From Homarus americanus (Eukaryota > Arthropoda > Malacostraca > Decapoda > Nephropidae): a stretch of DNA of 64,000 nucleotides. The stretch covers positions 120,462 through 184,461 of the forward strand of contig NW_024748846.1 in NCBI RefSeq assembly GCF_018991925.1, given 5' to 3'. The position numbers were made by a program, and so were the translations under genes. Within the stretch, counting starts at the first letter, position 1; the number at the start of each line of letters is the position of its first letter. Under the pieces are notes generated by a model. It was not told the origin of the DNA. It did no database searches and saw nothing but the letters and a program-made list of their open reading frames with translations. Below are positions 44,801 to 57,940 of the stretch, piece by piece.

Positions 44801-45806
44801 CATCACTATATAACCACCATCACTATATAACCACCATCACTATATAACCACCATCACTATAACCACCATCACTATATAAACCACCATCACTATATAATCA
44901 CCATCACTATATAACCACCATCACTTATATAACCACCATCACTTTATCACCACCATCACTATATAACCACCATCACTATATAACCACCATCACTATATAA
45001 CCACCATCACTATATAACACCATCACTATATAACCACCATCACTATATAACCACCATCACTATATAACCACCATCACTTTATCACCACCATCACTATATA
45101 ACCACCATCACATATATAAGCACCATCACTATATAACCACCATCACTATATAACCACCATCACTATATAACCACCATCACTATATAACCATCACTATATA
45201 ACCACCATCACTATATAACCATCATCACTATATAACCACCATCACTATATAACCACCATCAATATAGACCACCATCACTATATAACCACCACCACTATAT
45301 AACCACCATCACTATATCACCATCATCACTATATAACCATCACTATATAACCACCATCACTATATAACCTTACTATATAACCACCATCACTATATAACCA
45401 TCATCACTATATAACCACCATCACTATATAACCACCATCACTATATAACCACCATCACTATATAACCATCATCACTATATAAACCACCATCACTATATAA
45501 CCATCATCACTATATAACCACCATCACTATATAACCACCATCACTATATAACCACCATCACTATATAACCACCATCACTATATAACCACCATCACTATAT
45601 AACCACCATCACTATATAACCATCATCACTATATAACCACCATCACTATATAACCACCATCACTATATAACCATCATCACTATATAACCATCATCACTAT
45701 ATACCACCATCACTATATAACAAACACTATATAACCACCATATAAACCACCATCACTATATCACCACCATCACTATATAACCACCATCACTATATAACCA
45801 CCATCA
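41820..45806. repeat. 4-kb satellite of 17-bp unit CCACCATCACTATATAA
   Basis: Over 200 units, with CACTTTATCA, CATCATCAC and CATCAATATAGACC variants spread in blocks; almost no G on the plus strand. The array starts at the 3' end of CR1 copy 2 (TTATGTTCTTA then TCACTATATAACC). Its core ATCACTATA-ACCAC resembles that of the 13.3-17.9 kb satellite, which may indicate common origin. No gene. Confidence 0.96.
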
Positions 45807-46730
45807 CCTCTTTAAACCTCGCCTTTAACTTTAATAAATTACTCCATTTGAAAGTTTTTTACTAAATATTAAAATTCAAAAAGTGTTCATTTTATCTTAA
45901 TTTGTAATATACTTAAAACTACAAACTTTACTTACTTATAAATTTAAAACATTTCGCTAGGGGGTTAATCTTCGTGTAGGCATCCACAGGTTTTTTTTTT
46001 CTTCTTCACAAAATACTCGGTATAATACGTCACTTTTAAGGTCTAATCTGACACTTATAAAAGTTCTTATTTCACTTTATGTTATTTATCGTGAATAAAT
46101 GTTAATAGACTTAGTTTAGGTAGGACACTCATACATGAAGTCACAGCGAGAGAGCGGTATACCCTTCCCTTACCACGTCCAAAGACACACTGGTGTTAAG
46201 ACAAAAACTCGATCCCAGTTCCCCCAGTTCAACGCCACTATGCCAAGTACCACCCAAATTTTAACTATTAACACCAATTTCGTCTCCATTTAGCGATATA
46301 TTTACAATTACCGGATGAATATATTAATAATTAGATATATTTAACAAGTTGGAGTTAAATAAATGTTATATGCTTGCGTTTGAAAGGAATTTGTTAGTTG
46401 CTATATCGAAGTTCCTTACTTTTTTGTGTGTGTATGTTTTCAAGGACACTAAGCTGTCTACCTCTCCTATAAACGATTTATCAATTTCTGGCAGCTGAAG
46501 CTTAGCGATTTATTTCAATAGACTTTTATTGAAGACAGACACTATTAAAAATAATAAGATATATCGATATACCATAATAAATCAATGTAAATATGTCAAA
46601 CCACGAATAAGCAGTTTGTAAAGTTAGACTTTATCCAACTCCTGTATACAACAATTCACAAGTACAATCATCTAAGTTGTATTAAATTGGTTAATACATA
46701 TAGCGAATCTACCTATTAGAAGGGAAATGA
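45807..46730. other. AT-rich unique sequence, no gene seen
   Basis: Low-GC sequence with poly-T runs and no motif-bearing open frame. It ends at the hAT terminal inverted repeat. Confidence 0.5.
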
Positions 46731-46811
46731 CAGGGCCGGATTTACCTACTTGTGGGCCCTAGGCCAAACTCATCAGTGGGCCCCCAAATGTATAGAAATG
46801 TTTGCATGTTT

Positions 46812-46817
<6 letters not shown>

Positions 46818-46893
<76 letters not shown>
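46818..46893. repeat. (AT)n microsatellite
   Basis: About 75 bases of pure AT alternation inside the hAT element. Confidence 0.98.
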
Positions 46894-46896
<3 letters not shown>

Positions 46897-46993
46897 CAAG
46901 TAAATCCACAATGAAAACGTGGATAAGATAAATCTTGATAAAGACGAAAGCTAAGATGCTCCGTTGTTTCCCTTTGCCCGTGTGATTTTATCA

Positions 46994-46996
<3 letters not shown>

Positions 46997-47079
<83 letters not shown>
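46997..47079. repeat. (AT)n microsatellite
   Basis: About 80 bases of AT alternation directly next to the foldback arm at 47082. The Ile-Tyr frame is an artefact. Confidence 0.98.
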
Positions 47080-47081
<2 letters not shown>

Positions 47082-47265
47082 AAGAGGAGAACCATAGGGT
47101 AAACACAAACATGTTGACCACGTGGGCTTCTTTTAATCGCTAACGTTCCGGAAATAATTCTTTTCCATCATCAGATCTTAAAAACACAAAAGTTTTGAAA
47201 AGTAAAACAAGATTAAAAAGCCCACGTGGTCAAGATGTTTGTGTTTACCCTCTGGTTCTCCTCTT
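47082..47265. mobile_element. Foldback element, Penelope-like terminal sequence
   Basis: Arm 47082-47138 (AAGAGGAGAACC, GGGTAAACACAAACAT, TTGACCACGTGGGCTT) is repeated inverted at 47211-47265 with about six differences in 55 bases. The 72-base centre contains the hammerhead-like core on the minus strand. Inverted arrangements of terminal repeats with a hammerhead motif are known from Penelope-like retroelements, and that is the best guess. No Penelope reverse transcriptase is visible nearby. Confidence 0.65.
47133..47180 (-). ncRNA. Hammerhead ribozyme-like motif, one core deviation
   Basis: The minus strand has CTGATGA (47174-47168), a potential stem II GGAAA/TTTCC with a seven-base loop, then CGGAAC where the consensus is CGAAAC, a minimal stem III CG-TTAG-CG, and ATT as a possible NUH cleavage triplet. 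Stem I pairing is weak. The changed core base should reduce or abolish cleavage. Minimal hammerheads of this layout are established in Penelope-like elements. Confidence 0.4.
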
Positions 47266-47529
47266 CGTTATAAAACTACGCTTTCCACCTAACAAGTCTA
47301 TTACTATATTACTATAATTATTTTGCAATGGCCAACTGTCGTCAAATATTACATAAGATCATAAAGTTATAATGTAAGAAATAAGAATTTCAACACAATG
47401 TGACACATCATTACTTTTAATCAAATCAGTTCTATATCGTGTACATCTTATATGTGGGAATAATGAAAGAAATACAATTAACTTGAAGCATACTCAATTT
47501 TGCCAGCACATGAAGTACAGCAAGCTGTG

Positions 47530-48300
47530 TGAATTTCAAAATAACTTCTTCCAACTTTTTTTCATGGAAAATTTGTCAATGATACTGTTAGTGTCAAGGG
47601 ATTGTAGGAGGCCAGACTCAATGCATAATAATGAAAGTGAGTTTAATCTGGTTTGTCCCACGGTAGACCTCAGGTGATTTTTCACCCTAGATAGAGTAGA
47701 GAAAGACCTCTCCTTCACAATTTGTAATGGGGATGGTAAGGAAAATTTACCAAGATACTAATGTTTGGAAAGGCAGTTGTCAAAATACCATCTTTGGACC
47801 TCAGCAAAGTGGAGATGTTTGTCACTGACCTGTCAGATTCAGAAGACAAATGTCTTTAAATTGCAAAACTCATCTAGAACAGATGTTCCAGGTCACTGAA
47901 TAGGTACTGACAACCAATTCCAGTTGGGCTTTGAGATCATCATATTTCAGACTGTCATACTCCGTTAAGAAGCTAAACAGCTTCTTTATTTCTGAGTAGG
48001 CATTCACTCTGTGCTCTAATTCATTCCTAAGGCAATCTATATGGTGTAGAAATTGTCCACCTTGAACTTCTCACGTGGATCAAGTTGAGTTTCAATGCCA
48101 ACTGATTCACCAAAGAAATGGTTTCTTTTGTTCTTGTGTCTCGACAGGCTCAGCCAAAGCCCTCGCCTGATCCTCTACTTCATCAAGCTGAGGCTGAGAA
48201 CATATTGACTGGCTGAGCGAGCTGTCAGCAAACCAACGGTAACCCTGACACGTACTGAACGTGAAACAATCCTGTCCTTCACATGTCAAGGCGCTGAAGG
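47530..48300 (-). pseudogene. hAT transposase remnant, ZMYM1-like
   Basis: Read from 48300 downward in shifting frames: RHKNKRNHFFGE, EKFKVDNFYTI, NELEHRVNAYSEIKKLFSFL, then TAFPNISILV, FLTIPITNCEGE and, in one open frame, ERSFSTLSRVKNHLRSTVGQ, RLNSLSLLCIES and the end near 47536. The last block is the hAT dimerisation region (the ERSFS and LRST motifs with RLN and LL.IE). The N-terminal zinc finger and the catalytic core upstream of about 48290 are not recognisable. At least three frameshifts and several stops are present, so it is inactive. In an intact element this protein would excise and insert the transposon through its terminal repeats. Confidence 0.82.
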
Positions 48301-48329
48301 TTTCTTGAACCTCTTCTCTCTCTCCAGTA

Positions 48330-48511
48330 TATATGTATGTATAGATAGATATATAGATAGATAGATAGATCGATGGTGGGACACGGACATTTAAAAAATG
48401 TATATATATATTTTTTTATTATCTTATTTCATCTTATTTTCTTCATCTTACTATAGGGCCTAGTCCGTGGCACACCTGAGAACCACCCCATGGCCCACCA
48501 GTTGACGACCA
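48330..48511. other. GATA-rich and AT-rich stretch before the satellite
   Basis: Short (GATA)n near 48346-48372, then AT-rich sequence, then the first satellite unit. No gene. Confidence 0.6.
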
Positions 48512-51500
48512 CCCGGCCCTATACTTATTGTACAGGGGCCCCATACTCCGGGCCTATACTTATTGTACAGGGGCCCCATACCGGGCCTATACTTATTGGA
48601 AGCCCCATACTCCGGCCCTATACTTATTGTACAGGCCCCATACTCAGACCTATACTTATTGGAGAAATGTACTCGGGCCTATACTTATTGCAATAGTTCA
48701 TACCCGGCCCTATACTTTATTGTACAGGCCCTATACTCCGGGCCTATACTTATTGTACAGGCCCCCATATCGGCCTATACTTGTTCTACGCCAGCGGCCC
48801 CATACCCGGGCCCATACTTATTGTACAGGGGCCCCCATACCCGGGGCCATACTATTGTACAGGGGCCCCTACCTGCCCTATACTTATTGTACAAGGCCCC
48901 ATACTCCGGGCCCTATACTTATTGTACAGGCCCCATACCTGGGCCTATACTTATTGTACAGGGGCCCCATACTCCGGCCCATACTTATTGTACAGGGCCC
49001 CATACTCGGGCCTATACTTATAGTGCAGGGGTCTATACCCGGCCCTATACTTATTGTACAGGGCCCATACTCCGGCCCTATATTATTGCAATGGCCCCAT
49101 ACCGGCCCTATACTTATTGTAAAAGGCCCTACATTCCGGCCCTATACTTATTGTACAGGGCCCATACCTGGCCCTATACTTATACAGGCCCCATACTCCG
49201 CCCCATTTTATTGTACAGGCCCATACTCAGGCCTATACTTTATTGTACAGGGCCCCATACCTGGGCCCTATATTTATTGCAGGGGCCCCATACTCCACCT
49301 ATACTTATTGTACAGGGCCTCTGCACTCGGCCCTATACTTATTAAAAAAGGGTTCCATACTCCGGGCCCTATACTTATTGTACAAGGGCCCCACACCCGG
49401 GCCCTATACTTATTGTACAGGGCCCCATACTGGCTGTACAGGGCCCCATACCCGGGCCCTATACTTATTGTACAGGGCCCCATACTCCGCCCTATACTTA
49501 TTAAAATAGGCCCCATACTCCGGCCTATACTTATTGTACAGGGCCCCATACTCCAGCCCCATACTTATTGCACAGCCCCATACCCGGCCCTATACTTATT
49601 GAACAGTCTCATACTCCGGGCCCCATACATATTAAAGCAGGGCCCCATACCCGGGCTCTATGAGTTGTACAGGGCCCCATACTCCGCCCTATTTATTAAA
49701 AGACTTCATACTCCGGCCCTATACTTATTGTACAGGGCCCCCATACTCCTATACTTATAGTACACAGGGCCCCATACCCGGCCCTATACTATTAGAACAG
49801 GGCCCCATATACCCGGCCCATACTTTATTGCAGGCAAATCCAGGCCCCATACTATTGTGACAGGGCCCCATACTCCGACCTATACTTATTGTACAGGGGC
49901 CCCATACCTGGGCCCTATACTATTAAAGGCCCCCATAGCCATATTATTGTAAGGGCCTATAGCCCTACACTTATTGTAATAGGGCCCCATACCCGCCTAT
50001 ACTTATTGTACAGGGCCCCATACTCCGGCCTATACTTATTGTACAGGGGCCCCATACTCAGGCCTATACTTATTGTGCCAGGCCCCTGATACCCGGGCCC
50101 TATACTTATTGTACAGGGGCCCCATACCCGGCCCTATACTTATTGCAAGGGGCCCCATACTCCGGGCCCTATACTTATTGTACAGGGCCCCATACCTGGG
50201 CCCTATACTTAGTTGTACAGGCCCCATACCCCGGCCCTATACTTCTGTACAGGCCCTACCTGGGCCTATACTTATTGCAATAGGCCCCATACCTGGCCCT
50301 ATACTTATTGCAGGGCCCCATACTCCGGCCCTATATACTATTGTACAGGGCCCCATACCCGGGCCCTATACTTATTGCAGGGCCCTCCGGGCCTATCATT
50401 GTACAGGCTCCACCGGCCCTATACTTATTGTACAGGGGGCCCCATACCTGGGCCCTATACTTATTGCAGGGGCCCCTCTCCGGCCTATACTTAGGGCCCA
50501 TACCTGGCCCCTATACTTATTGTACAGGCCCTCAGGCCCCATACCCGGCCCTATACTATTGTACAGGGCCCCATACCCGGCCCATACTTATTGTCAGGCC
50601 CATCAGCCTATACTTATTGTGGGCCCCATACCCGGGCCCTACTTATTGAACAGGCCCATACCTGGCCCTATACTTATTGTACAGGCCCCATACCCGGGCC
50701 TATACTTATTGTACAGGGGCCCCATACTCTGGGCCTACTTATTGCACAGGGCCCATACCTGGGCCTATACTGTTGTACAGGGGCCCCATATCAGCCTATA
50801 CTTATTGTCAGGCCCTACACTCGGGCCTACTTGTTAACCCTCGGGCCCTATACTTATTGTACAGGGGCCCCATACCCGGGCCCTATACTTTGCAGGGGCT
50901 CCCATACTCCGGCCCTATACTTATTGAATAGGGCCCCATACCCGGGCCCTATACTATTAAAAGGCCCTCATACCTGGGCCCCATACTTAGCCAGGGGCCC
51001 TATACTCCGGGCCCATATTCTATTGTACAGGGGCCCATACCCGGCCCCATACTTACAGGGCCCCATACCCGGGCCCTATACTTATTGTACAGCCTATACC
51101 TGGGCCCTATACTTATTGTACAGGCCCCATACCTGGGCCCTATTTTTTGTACAGGGCCCTACCTGGGCCCTATACTGTACAGGGCCCCATACTCGGGCCC
51201 TATACTTATTGTACAGGGGCCCCTACTACCTGGCCCTATACTTATTGTAATAGGCCCCATACTCCGGGCCCTATACTTATTGTACAGGGCCCCATACTCT
51301 GGGCCCTATACTTATTGTACAGGGCCCCATACTGGGCCTATAATAGGTACAGGGGCCCGGCCCCACTTATTGCAACAGGGCCCCATACCTGGCCCTATAC
51401 TTACAGGCGGCCTAACCCCCTACTTATTGTACAGGCCCCATACTCTGGGCCCATACTTATTAACAGAGCATACCTGGCCTATACTTATTGCACAGGCCCC

Positions 51501-54500
51501 ATACCCTGGCCCTATACTTTTTGTACAGGGGCCCCATCGGCCTATACTTATTGTGTACAGGCCCATACCTGGGCCTTATTGTACAGGGGCCCTGCACTAT
51601 ACTTATTGTACAGGCCCCCATACTGGCCTATACTTATTGTACAGCCTGGCTACCCGGGCCCTATACTTATTGTACAGGGGCCCCATACCTGGCCCTATAC
51701 TTATTGTACAGGGGCCCCATACCTGGGCCTATACTTATTGTACAGGGCCCCATACTCTGGCCTATACTTATTGTACAGGGGCCCCATACTCCGGGCCTAT
51801 ACTTATTGTACAGGCCCCCATACTGGGCCTATACTTATTGTACAGGGGCCCTACCTGGCCCTATACTTATTGTAACAGGCCCCATACTCGGGCCCTATAC
51901 TATTGTACAGTCCCATACTCTGGGCCTATACTATTGTACAGGGGCCCCATACCCGGGCCCCCATACTTATTGTACAGGCCCCTATACTCTGGGCCTATAC
52001 TTATTGCAACAGGGCCCCATACCCGGGCCCTATACTTATTGTACAGGGCCCCATACTCGGCCCTATACTTATTGTACAGGCCCATACCCGGGCCTATACT
52101 TATTGTACAGGGCCCATACTCCGGGCCTACTTATTGTACAGGGCCCCATACCCGGGCCCTATACTCTATTGTACAGGGCCCCATACCCGGGCCCTATACT
52201 TATTGCAGCAGGGCCCCACTCCGGGCCCCATACTTTTGTGTACAGGCCCATACCCGCCCTATACTTATTGTACAGGGGCCCCCATACTCGGGCCCATACT
52301 TATTGTACAGGCCCATACCCGGCCCTATACTTATTGCAGCAGGGCCCCATACTCTGGGCCTATACTTATTGTACAGGGGCCCCATACCCGGCCCTATACT
52401 ACAGTACAGGGCCCCATACCCGGGCCCTATACTTATTGTACAGGCCCCATACTCCGGGCCTATACTTATTGTACAGGGGCCCATACCTGGGCCTATACTT
52501 GTTGTACAGGGGCCCCATACCCGGGCCCTATACTTATTGTACAGGGCCCCATACCTGGGCCTATACTTATTGCACAGGGGCCCCATACCTGGGCCTACTT
52601 ATTGTGTACAGGCCCCATACCCGGGCCTATACTTATTGTACAGCCCCATACCTGGGCCCATACTTATTGTACAGGCCCCATACTCCGGGCCTATACTTAT
52701 TGTACAGGGCCCCGGGCCCTATACTTATTGCAGCAGGGCCCCATACTCCGGCCCTACTTATTGCATAGCCCATACCTGGGCCCTATACTTTATTGTACAG
52801 GGGCCCCCATACTCCGGGGCCCTATATTTGCACAGGGCCCCATACCTGGGCCCTACTGTTGTACAGGCCCATACTCGGGCCCTATACTTGGTAAGGCCCA
52901 TACCCGGGCCCTATACTTATTGTACAGGCCCATACCTGGCCCTATACTTATTGTACAGCTCCATACCCGGGCCCTATACTTATTGCAAGAATTCCATACC
53001 CGGCCCTATACTTGGTGTACAGGGCCCCATACCTGGCCCTACTTATTGTACAGGGCCCATACTCCGGGCCCTATACTTATTGTACAGGGGGCCCCATACC
53101 TGGGCCCTATACTTACAGGCCCATACCCGGCCCTATACTTATTGTACAGGCCCCACTGGGCCCTATACTTATTGTACAGGGGCCCCACTCTGGCCTATAC
53201 TTATTGTACAGGCCCTCATACTCCGCCCTATACTTATTGGGGCCCCATACCTGGGCCCTATACTTATTGCAACAGGCCCCATACCTGGCCCTATACTTAT
53301 TGTACAGGCCCCATACTCTGGGCCTATTGTACAGGGGCCCCATACCTGGCCTATACTTATTGTACAGGGGCCCCATACCTGGCCCTATACTTATTGTACA
53401 GGGCCCCATACCCGGCCTACTTATTGTAAAGTTCATACCCGGGCCCTATACTTATTGCAGGGGCCCCATACTCGGCCCTATACTTATTGTACAGGGGCCC
53501 CCACTCCGGCCTATACTTATTGTACAGGGGCCCCATACCTGGGCCCTATACATTGTACAGGGCCCATACCTGGCCCTATACTTATTGCAGGCCCCATACT
53601 CCGGGCCTATACTTATTGTACAGGGGCCCCATACTCTGTGCCTATACTTATTGTACAGGCCCATACCTGGCCCTATACTTATTGCACAGGGGCCCCATAC
53701 TGGCCCTATACTTATTGTACAGGGCCCCATACCCGGCCCTATACTTATTAAATAGGGGCTCCATACTCCGGGCCCTATACTTTATTGTACAGGGCCCCCA
53801 TACCTCGGGCCCTATACTTATTGTACAGGGGCCCCATACTCGGGCCCTATACTTATTGTAACAGGGCTCCCCATACCTGGCCCATACTATTGTACAGGCC
53901 CCATACCCGGGCCCTATACTTATTGCAAAAGGGCCCCATACCCGGGCCCTATACTTATTGTACAGGGCCCATACGGCCTACTTATTGTAAAAGGCCCATA
54001 CCCGGGCCCTATACTTATTGTACAGGGGCCCCATACTCCGGGCCCTATACTTATTGTACAGGGGCCCCATACTCCGGCCCTATACTTATTTGTACAGGGG
54101 CCCCATACTCTGGGGCCTATACTTATTGTAACAGGGGCCCCATACTCCGGGCCTATACTTATAATAGGGGCCCTATACTCGGGCCCTATCTTATTGTACA
54201 GGGGCCCCATACTGGGCCTATACTTATTGTAATAGGCCCCATACCTGGCCCCATACTTATTGTACAGGGCCCCATACTCTGGGCCTACTATTGTACAGGG
54301 GCCCCATACTTATTGCCTAGCTCCTATACTGGGCCCTATACTTGTTGTACAGGGGCCCCATACCCGGGCCTCTATACTATTGTACAGGGGCCCCATACTC
54401 TGGCCTATACTTATTGTACAGGGCCCCATACCTGGCCCCATATACTTACAGGGCCTGGCCCTACTATTTCCAGGCCCATCCTATACTTATTGTACAGGGC

Positions 54501-57349
54501 CCCATACCTGGGCCCTATACTTATTGCAACAGGCCTCACCCGGGCCCTATACTTATTGTACAGGGGCCCCATACTCCGGGCCCTATACTTATTGTGACAG
54601 GCCCCATACCTGGGCCCTATACTTATTGTACAGGCCCCATACTCTGGGCCTACTTATTGTGCCAGGCCCCATACTCTGGGCCTATACTTATTGTACAGGC
54701 CCCATACTCCGGCCCTATACTTATTGCAACAGGCCCATACCCGGGCCCCATACTTATTGAACAGGGCCATACCCGGGCCCTATACTATTGTACAGGTCTA
54801 CCTGGGCCCTATACTATTAAAAATAGGCCCCATACTCTGGGCCCATACTTATTGTACAGGCCTCATACTCCGGGCCCTATACTTAGTTGTACAGGGCCCC
54901 ATACTCTGGGCCTATACTTTGTTAAAAGGCCCCATACTCTGGCCTATACTTATTATAGGGCCCCATACTTGGGCCTATACTTATGTAATAGGCCCCATAC
55001 TCCGGGCCTATACTTATTGTACAGGGGCCCCATACTCCGGGCCCTATACTTATTGTACAGGGGCCCCATACTCTGGGCCCTATACTTATTGTACAGGGGC
55101 CCCATACTCCGGGCCCTATACTTATTGTACAGGGGCCCCATACTCCGGGCCCTATACTTATTGTACAGGGGCAAGGGCCCCATACTACGGGCCCTATACT
55201 TATTGTACAGGGGCCACATACTCCGGGCCCTATACTTATTGTACAGGGGCCCCCATACTCTGGGCCTATACTTATTGTACAGGGGCCCCATACTCCGGGC
55301 CCTATACTTATTGTACAGGGGCCCCATACTCCGAGCCCTATACTTATTGTACAGGGGCCCCATACTCCGGGCCCTATACTTATTGTACAGGGCCCCCATA
55401 CTCCGGGCCCTATACTTATTGTACAGGGGCCCCATACTGCCCTATACTTATTGTACAGGGCCCCATACTCCGGGCCCTATACTTATTGTACAGGGGCCCC
55501 ATGCTCCGGGCCCTATATTTATTGTACAGGGGCCCCATACTCCGGGCCCTATACTTATTGTACAGGGGCCCCATACTCCGGGCCCTATACTTATTGTACA
55601 GGGGCCCCATTCTCCGGGCCCTATACTTATTGTACAGGGGCCCCATACTCCGGGCCCTATACTTATTGTACAGGGGCCCCATACTCCGGGCCCTATACTT
55701 ATTGTACAGGGGCCCCATACTCCGGGCCCTATACTTATTGTACAGGGGCCCCATACTCTGGGCCCTATACTTATTGTACAGGGGCCCCATACTCCGGGCC
55801 CTATACTTATTGTACAGGGGCCCCATACTCCGGGCCCTATACTTATTGTACAGGGGCCCCATACTCCGGGCCCTATACTTATTGTACAGGGGCCCCATAC
55901 TCCGGGCCCTATACTTATTGTACAGGGGCCCCATACTCCGGGCCCTATACTTATTGTACAGGGGCCCCATACTCCGGGCCCTATACTTATTGTACAGGGG
56001 CCCCATACTCCGGGCCCTATACTTATTGTACAGGGGCCCCATACTCCGGGCCCTATACTTATTGTACAGGGCCCCCATACTCTGGGCCTATACTTATTGT
56101 ACAGGGGCCCCATACTCCGGGCCTATACTTATTGTACAGGGCCCCCATACTCCGGGCCCTATACTTATTGTACATGGGCCCCATACTCCGGGCCTATACT
56201 TATTGTACAGGGGCCCCATACTCCGGGCCCAATACTTATTGTACAGGGGCCCCATACTCCGGGCACTATACTTATTGTACAGGGGCCCCCATACTCTTGG
56301 CCTATACTTATTGTACAGGGGCCCCATACTCCGGGCCCTATACTTATTGTACAGGGGCCCCATACTCCGGGCCCTATACTTATTGTACAGGGGCCCCATA
56401 CTCCGGGCCTATACTTATTGTACAGGGGCCCCATACTCTGGGCCTATACTTATTGTACAGGGGCCCCATTCTCCGGGCCCTATACTTATTGTACAGGGGC
56501 CCCATACTCCGGGCCCTATACTTATTGTACAAGGGCCCCATACTACGGGCCCTATACTTATTGTACAGGGGCCACATACTCCGGGCCCTATACTTATTGT
56601 ACAGGGGCCCCCATACTCTGGGCCTATACTTATTGTACAGGGGCCCCATACTCCGGGCCCTATACTTATTGTACAGGGGCCCCATACTCCGAGCCCTATA
56701 CTTATTGTACAGGGGCCCCATACTCCGGGCCCTATACTTATTGTACAGGGCCCCCATACTCCGGGCCCTATACTTATTGTACAGGGGCCCCATACTCAAG
56801 GCCCTATACTTATTGTACAGGGCCCCCATACTCCGGGCCCTATACTTATTGTACAGGGGCCCCATACTCCGGGCCCTATTCTTATTGTACAGGGGCCCCA
56901 TACTCCGGGCCCTATACTTATTGTACAGGGGCCCCATACTCCGGGCCCTATACTTATTGTACAGGGCCCCATTCTCCGGGCCCTATACTTATTGTACAGG
57001 GCCCCATACTCCGGGCCCTATACTTATTGTACAGGGGCCCCATACTCCGGGCCCTATACTTATTGTACAGGGGCCCCATACTCCGGGCCCTATACTTATT
57101 GTACAGGGCCCCATTCTCCGGGCCCTATACTTATTGTACAGGGCCCCATACTCCGGGCCCTATACTTATTGTACAGGGGCCCCATACTCCGGGCCCTATA
57201 CTTATTGTACAGGGGCCACATACTCCGGGCCCTATACTTATTGTACAGGGGCCCCATACTCCGGGCCCTATACTTATTGTACAGGGGCCCCATACTCCGG
57301 GCCCTATACTTATTGTACAGGGGCCCCATACTCCGGGCCCTATACTTAT
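48512..57349. repeat. 8.8-kb satellite, 36-bp unit, inside the hAT element
   Basis: The unit is GGGCCCTATACTTATTG followed by TACAGGGGCCCCATACTCC. It contains GGGCCC and TGTACA palindromes. By length there are about 245 units. From 48.5 to about 55.0 kb the units are heavily disturbed, mainly by missing or extra G, C and T, with CCCGGG, CCTGGG and TCCGGG variants mixed. From about 55.0 to 57.35 kb they are nearly identical. Because 36 is a multiple of three and the unit has no plus-strand stop, all three plus frames give long 12-residue-repeat ORFs, the longest over 1,000 codons. None is supported as a gene. Confidence 0.98.
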
Positions 57350-57428
57350 TTTTTTTTTACGGGGATTAGCCCACCCAGGCACAGATCACTGACCGACATG
57401 AGCGCCTGGGGGGCGAAAATATTATAAT

Positions 57429-57470
<42 letters not shown>

Positions 57471-57775
57471 TATTATTATTATAATTCATAAAAATAACAA
57501 AATACTGTACTAAAAATAATAATAATAACCATAAACAAATACAAAAACGAAAAAATAAATTAAGAGAAATGATATACATTGTGTATGTTGTGTTGTCGAA
57601 GGAAGAGAAACAATAATGAGACCCTGCAATTGTGTGTAAATGAGGCAGAAAGTCAGATCAGCAACCTGGGACTTGGTCAATTATGGCAGCAGCAGAGTCA
57701 ACCATTAGACAACACATTATGCTTCCAATATCTTCCCAGGTGGTAGTACCTCCCTGTTTGGTAGCTGTCTGCTGC
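57350..57775 (-). mobile_element. SINE-like insertion in the satellite, A-tailed
   Basis: The satellite reads CCTATACTTATT up to 57349 and again CCTATACTTATTGTACAGG at 57776. Between them lies an insertion whose minus strand ends in an A run (T run 57350-57357). This looks like an A-tailed retroposon with a 12-base target duplication, although the duplication is also part of each satellite unit. The minus-strand 5' part (57640-57775) is the same sequence as 3866-3975 plus. A (TAA)n tract (57423-57470) lies inside. No tRNA-type A or B box was clear, so the SINE class is not assigned. Confidence 0.75.
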
Positions 57776-57940
57776 CTATACTTATTGTACAGGGGCCCTT
57801 ATGGTTGTGAATATATTATATAATGAAATACTCGGTGTACACTTGAAACAAGTTATACGCTGGCACGCTGCGTGACAAATAAGTTTCAGTGGACCCCCTG
57901 ATACCGGTGGGCCCTAGACCAATGGCCTACTTGGCCTTTT
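57776..57940. other. Last partial satellite unit and right end of the hAT element
   Basis: One further satellite unit (to about 57800), then AT-rich sequence, then the subterminal block GTGGGCCCTAGACC and the right inverted repeat. No gene. Confidence 0.7.

Noticed and set aside
54342..57427. ORFs of 658-1,016 codons in the 36-bp array as repeat proteins
   Set aside because: All three plus frames and parts of the minus strand are open because the unit is 36 bp and stop-free; there is no start context, splice signal or composition favouring one frame.
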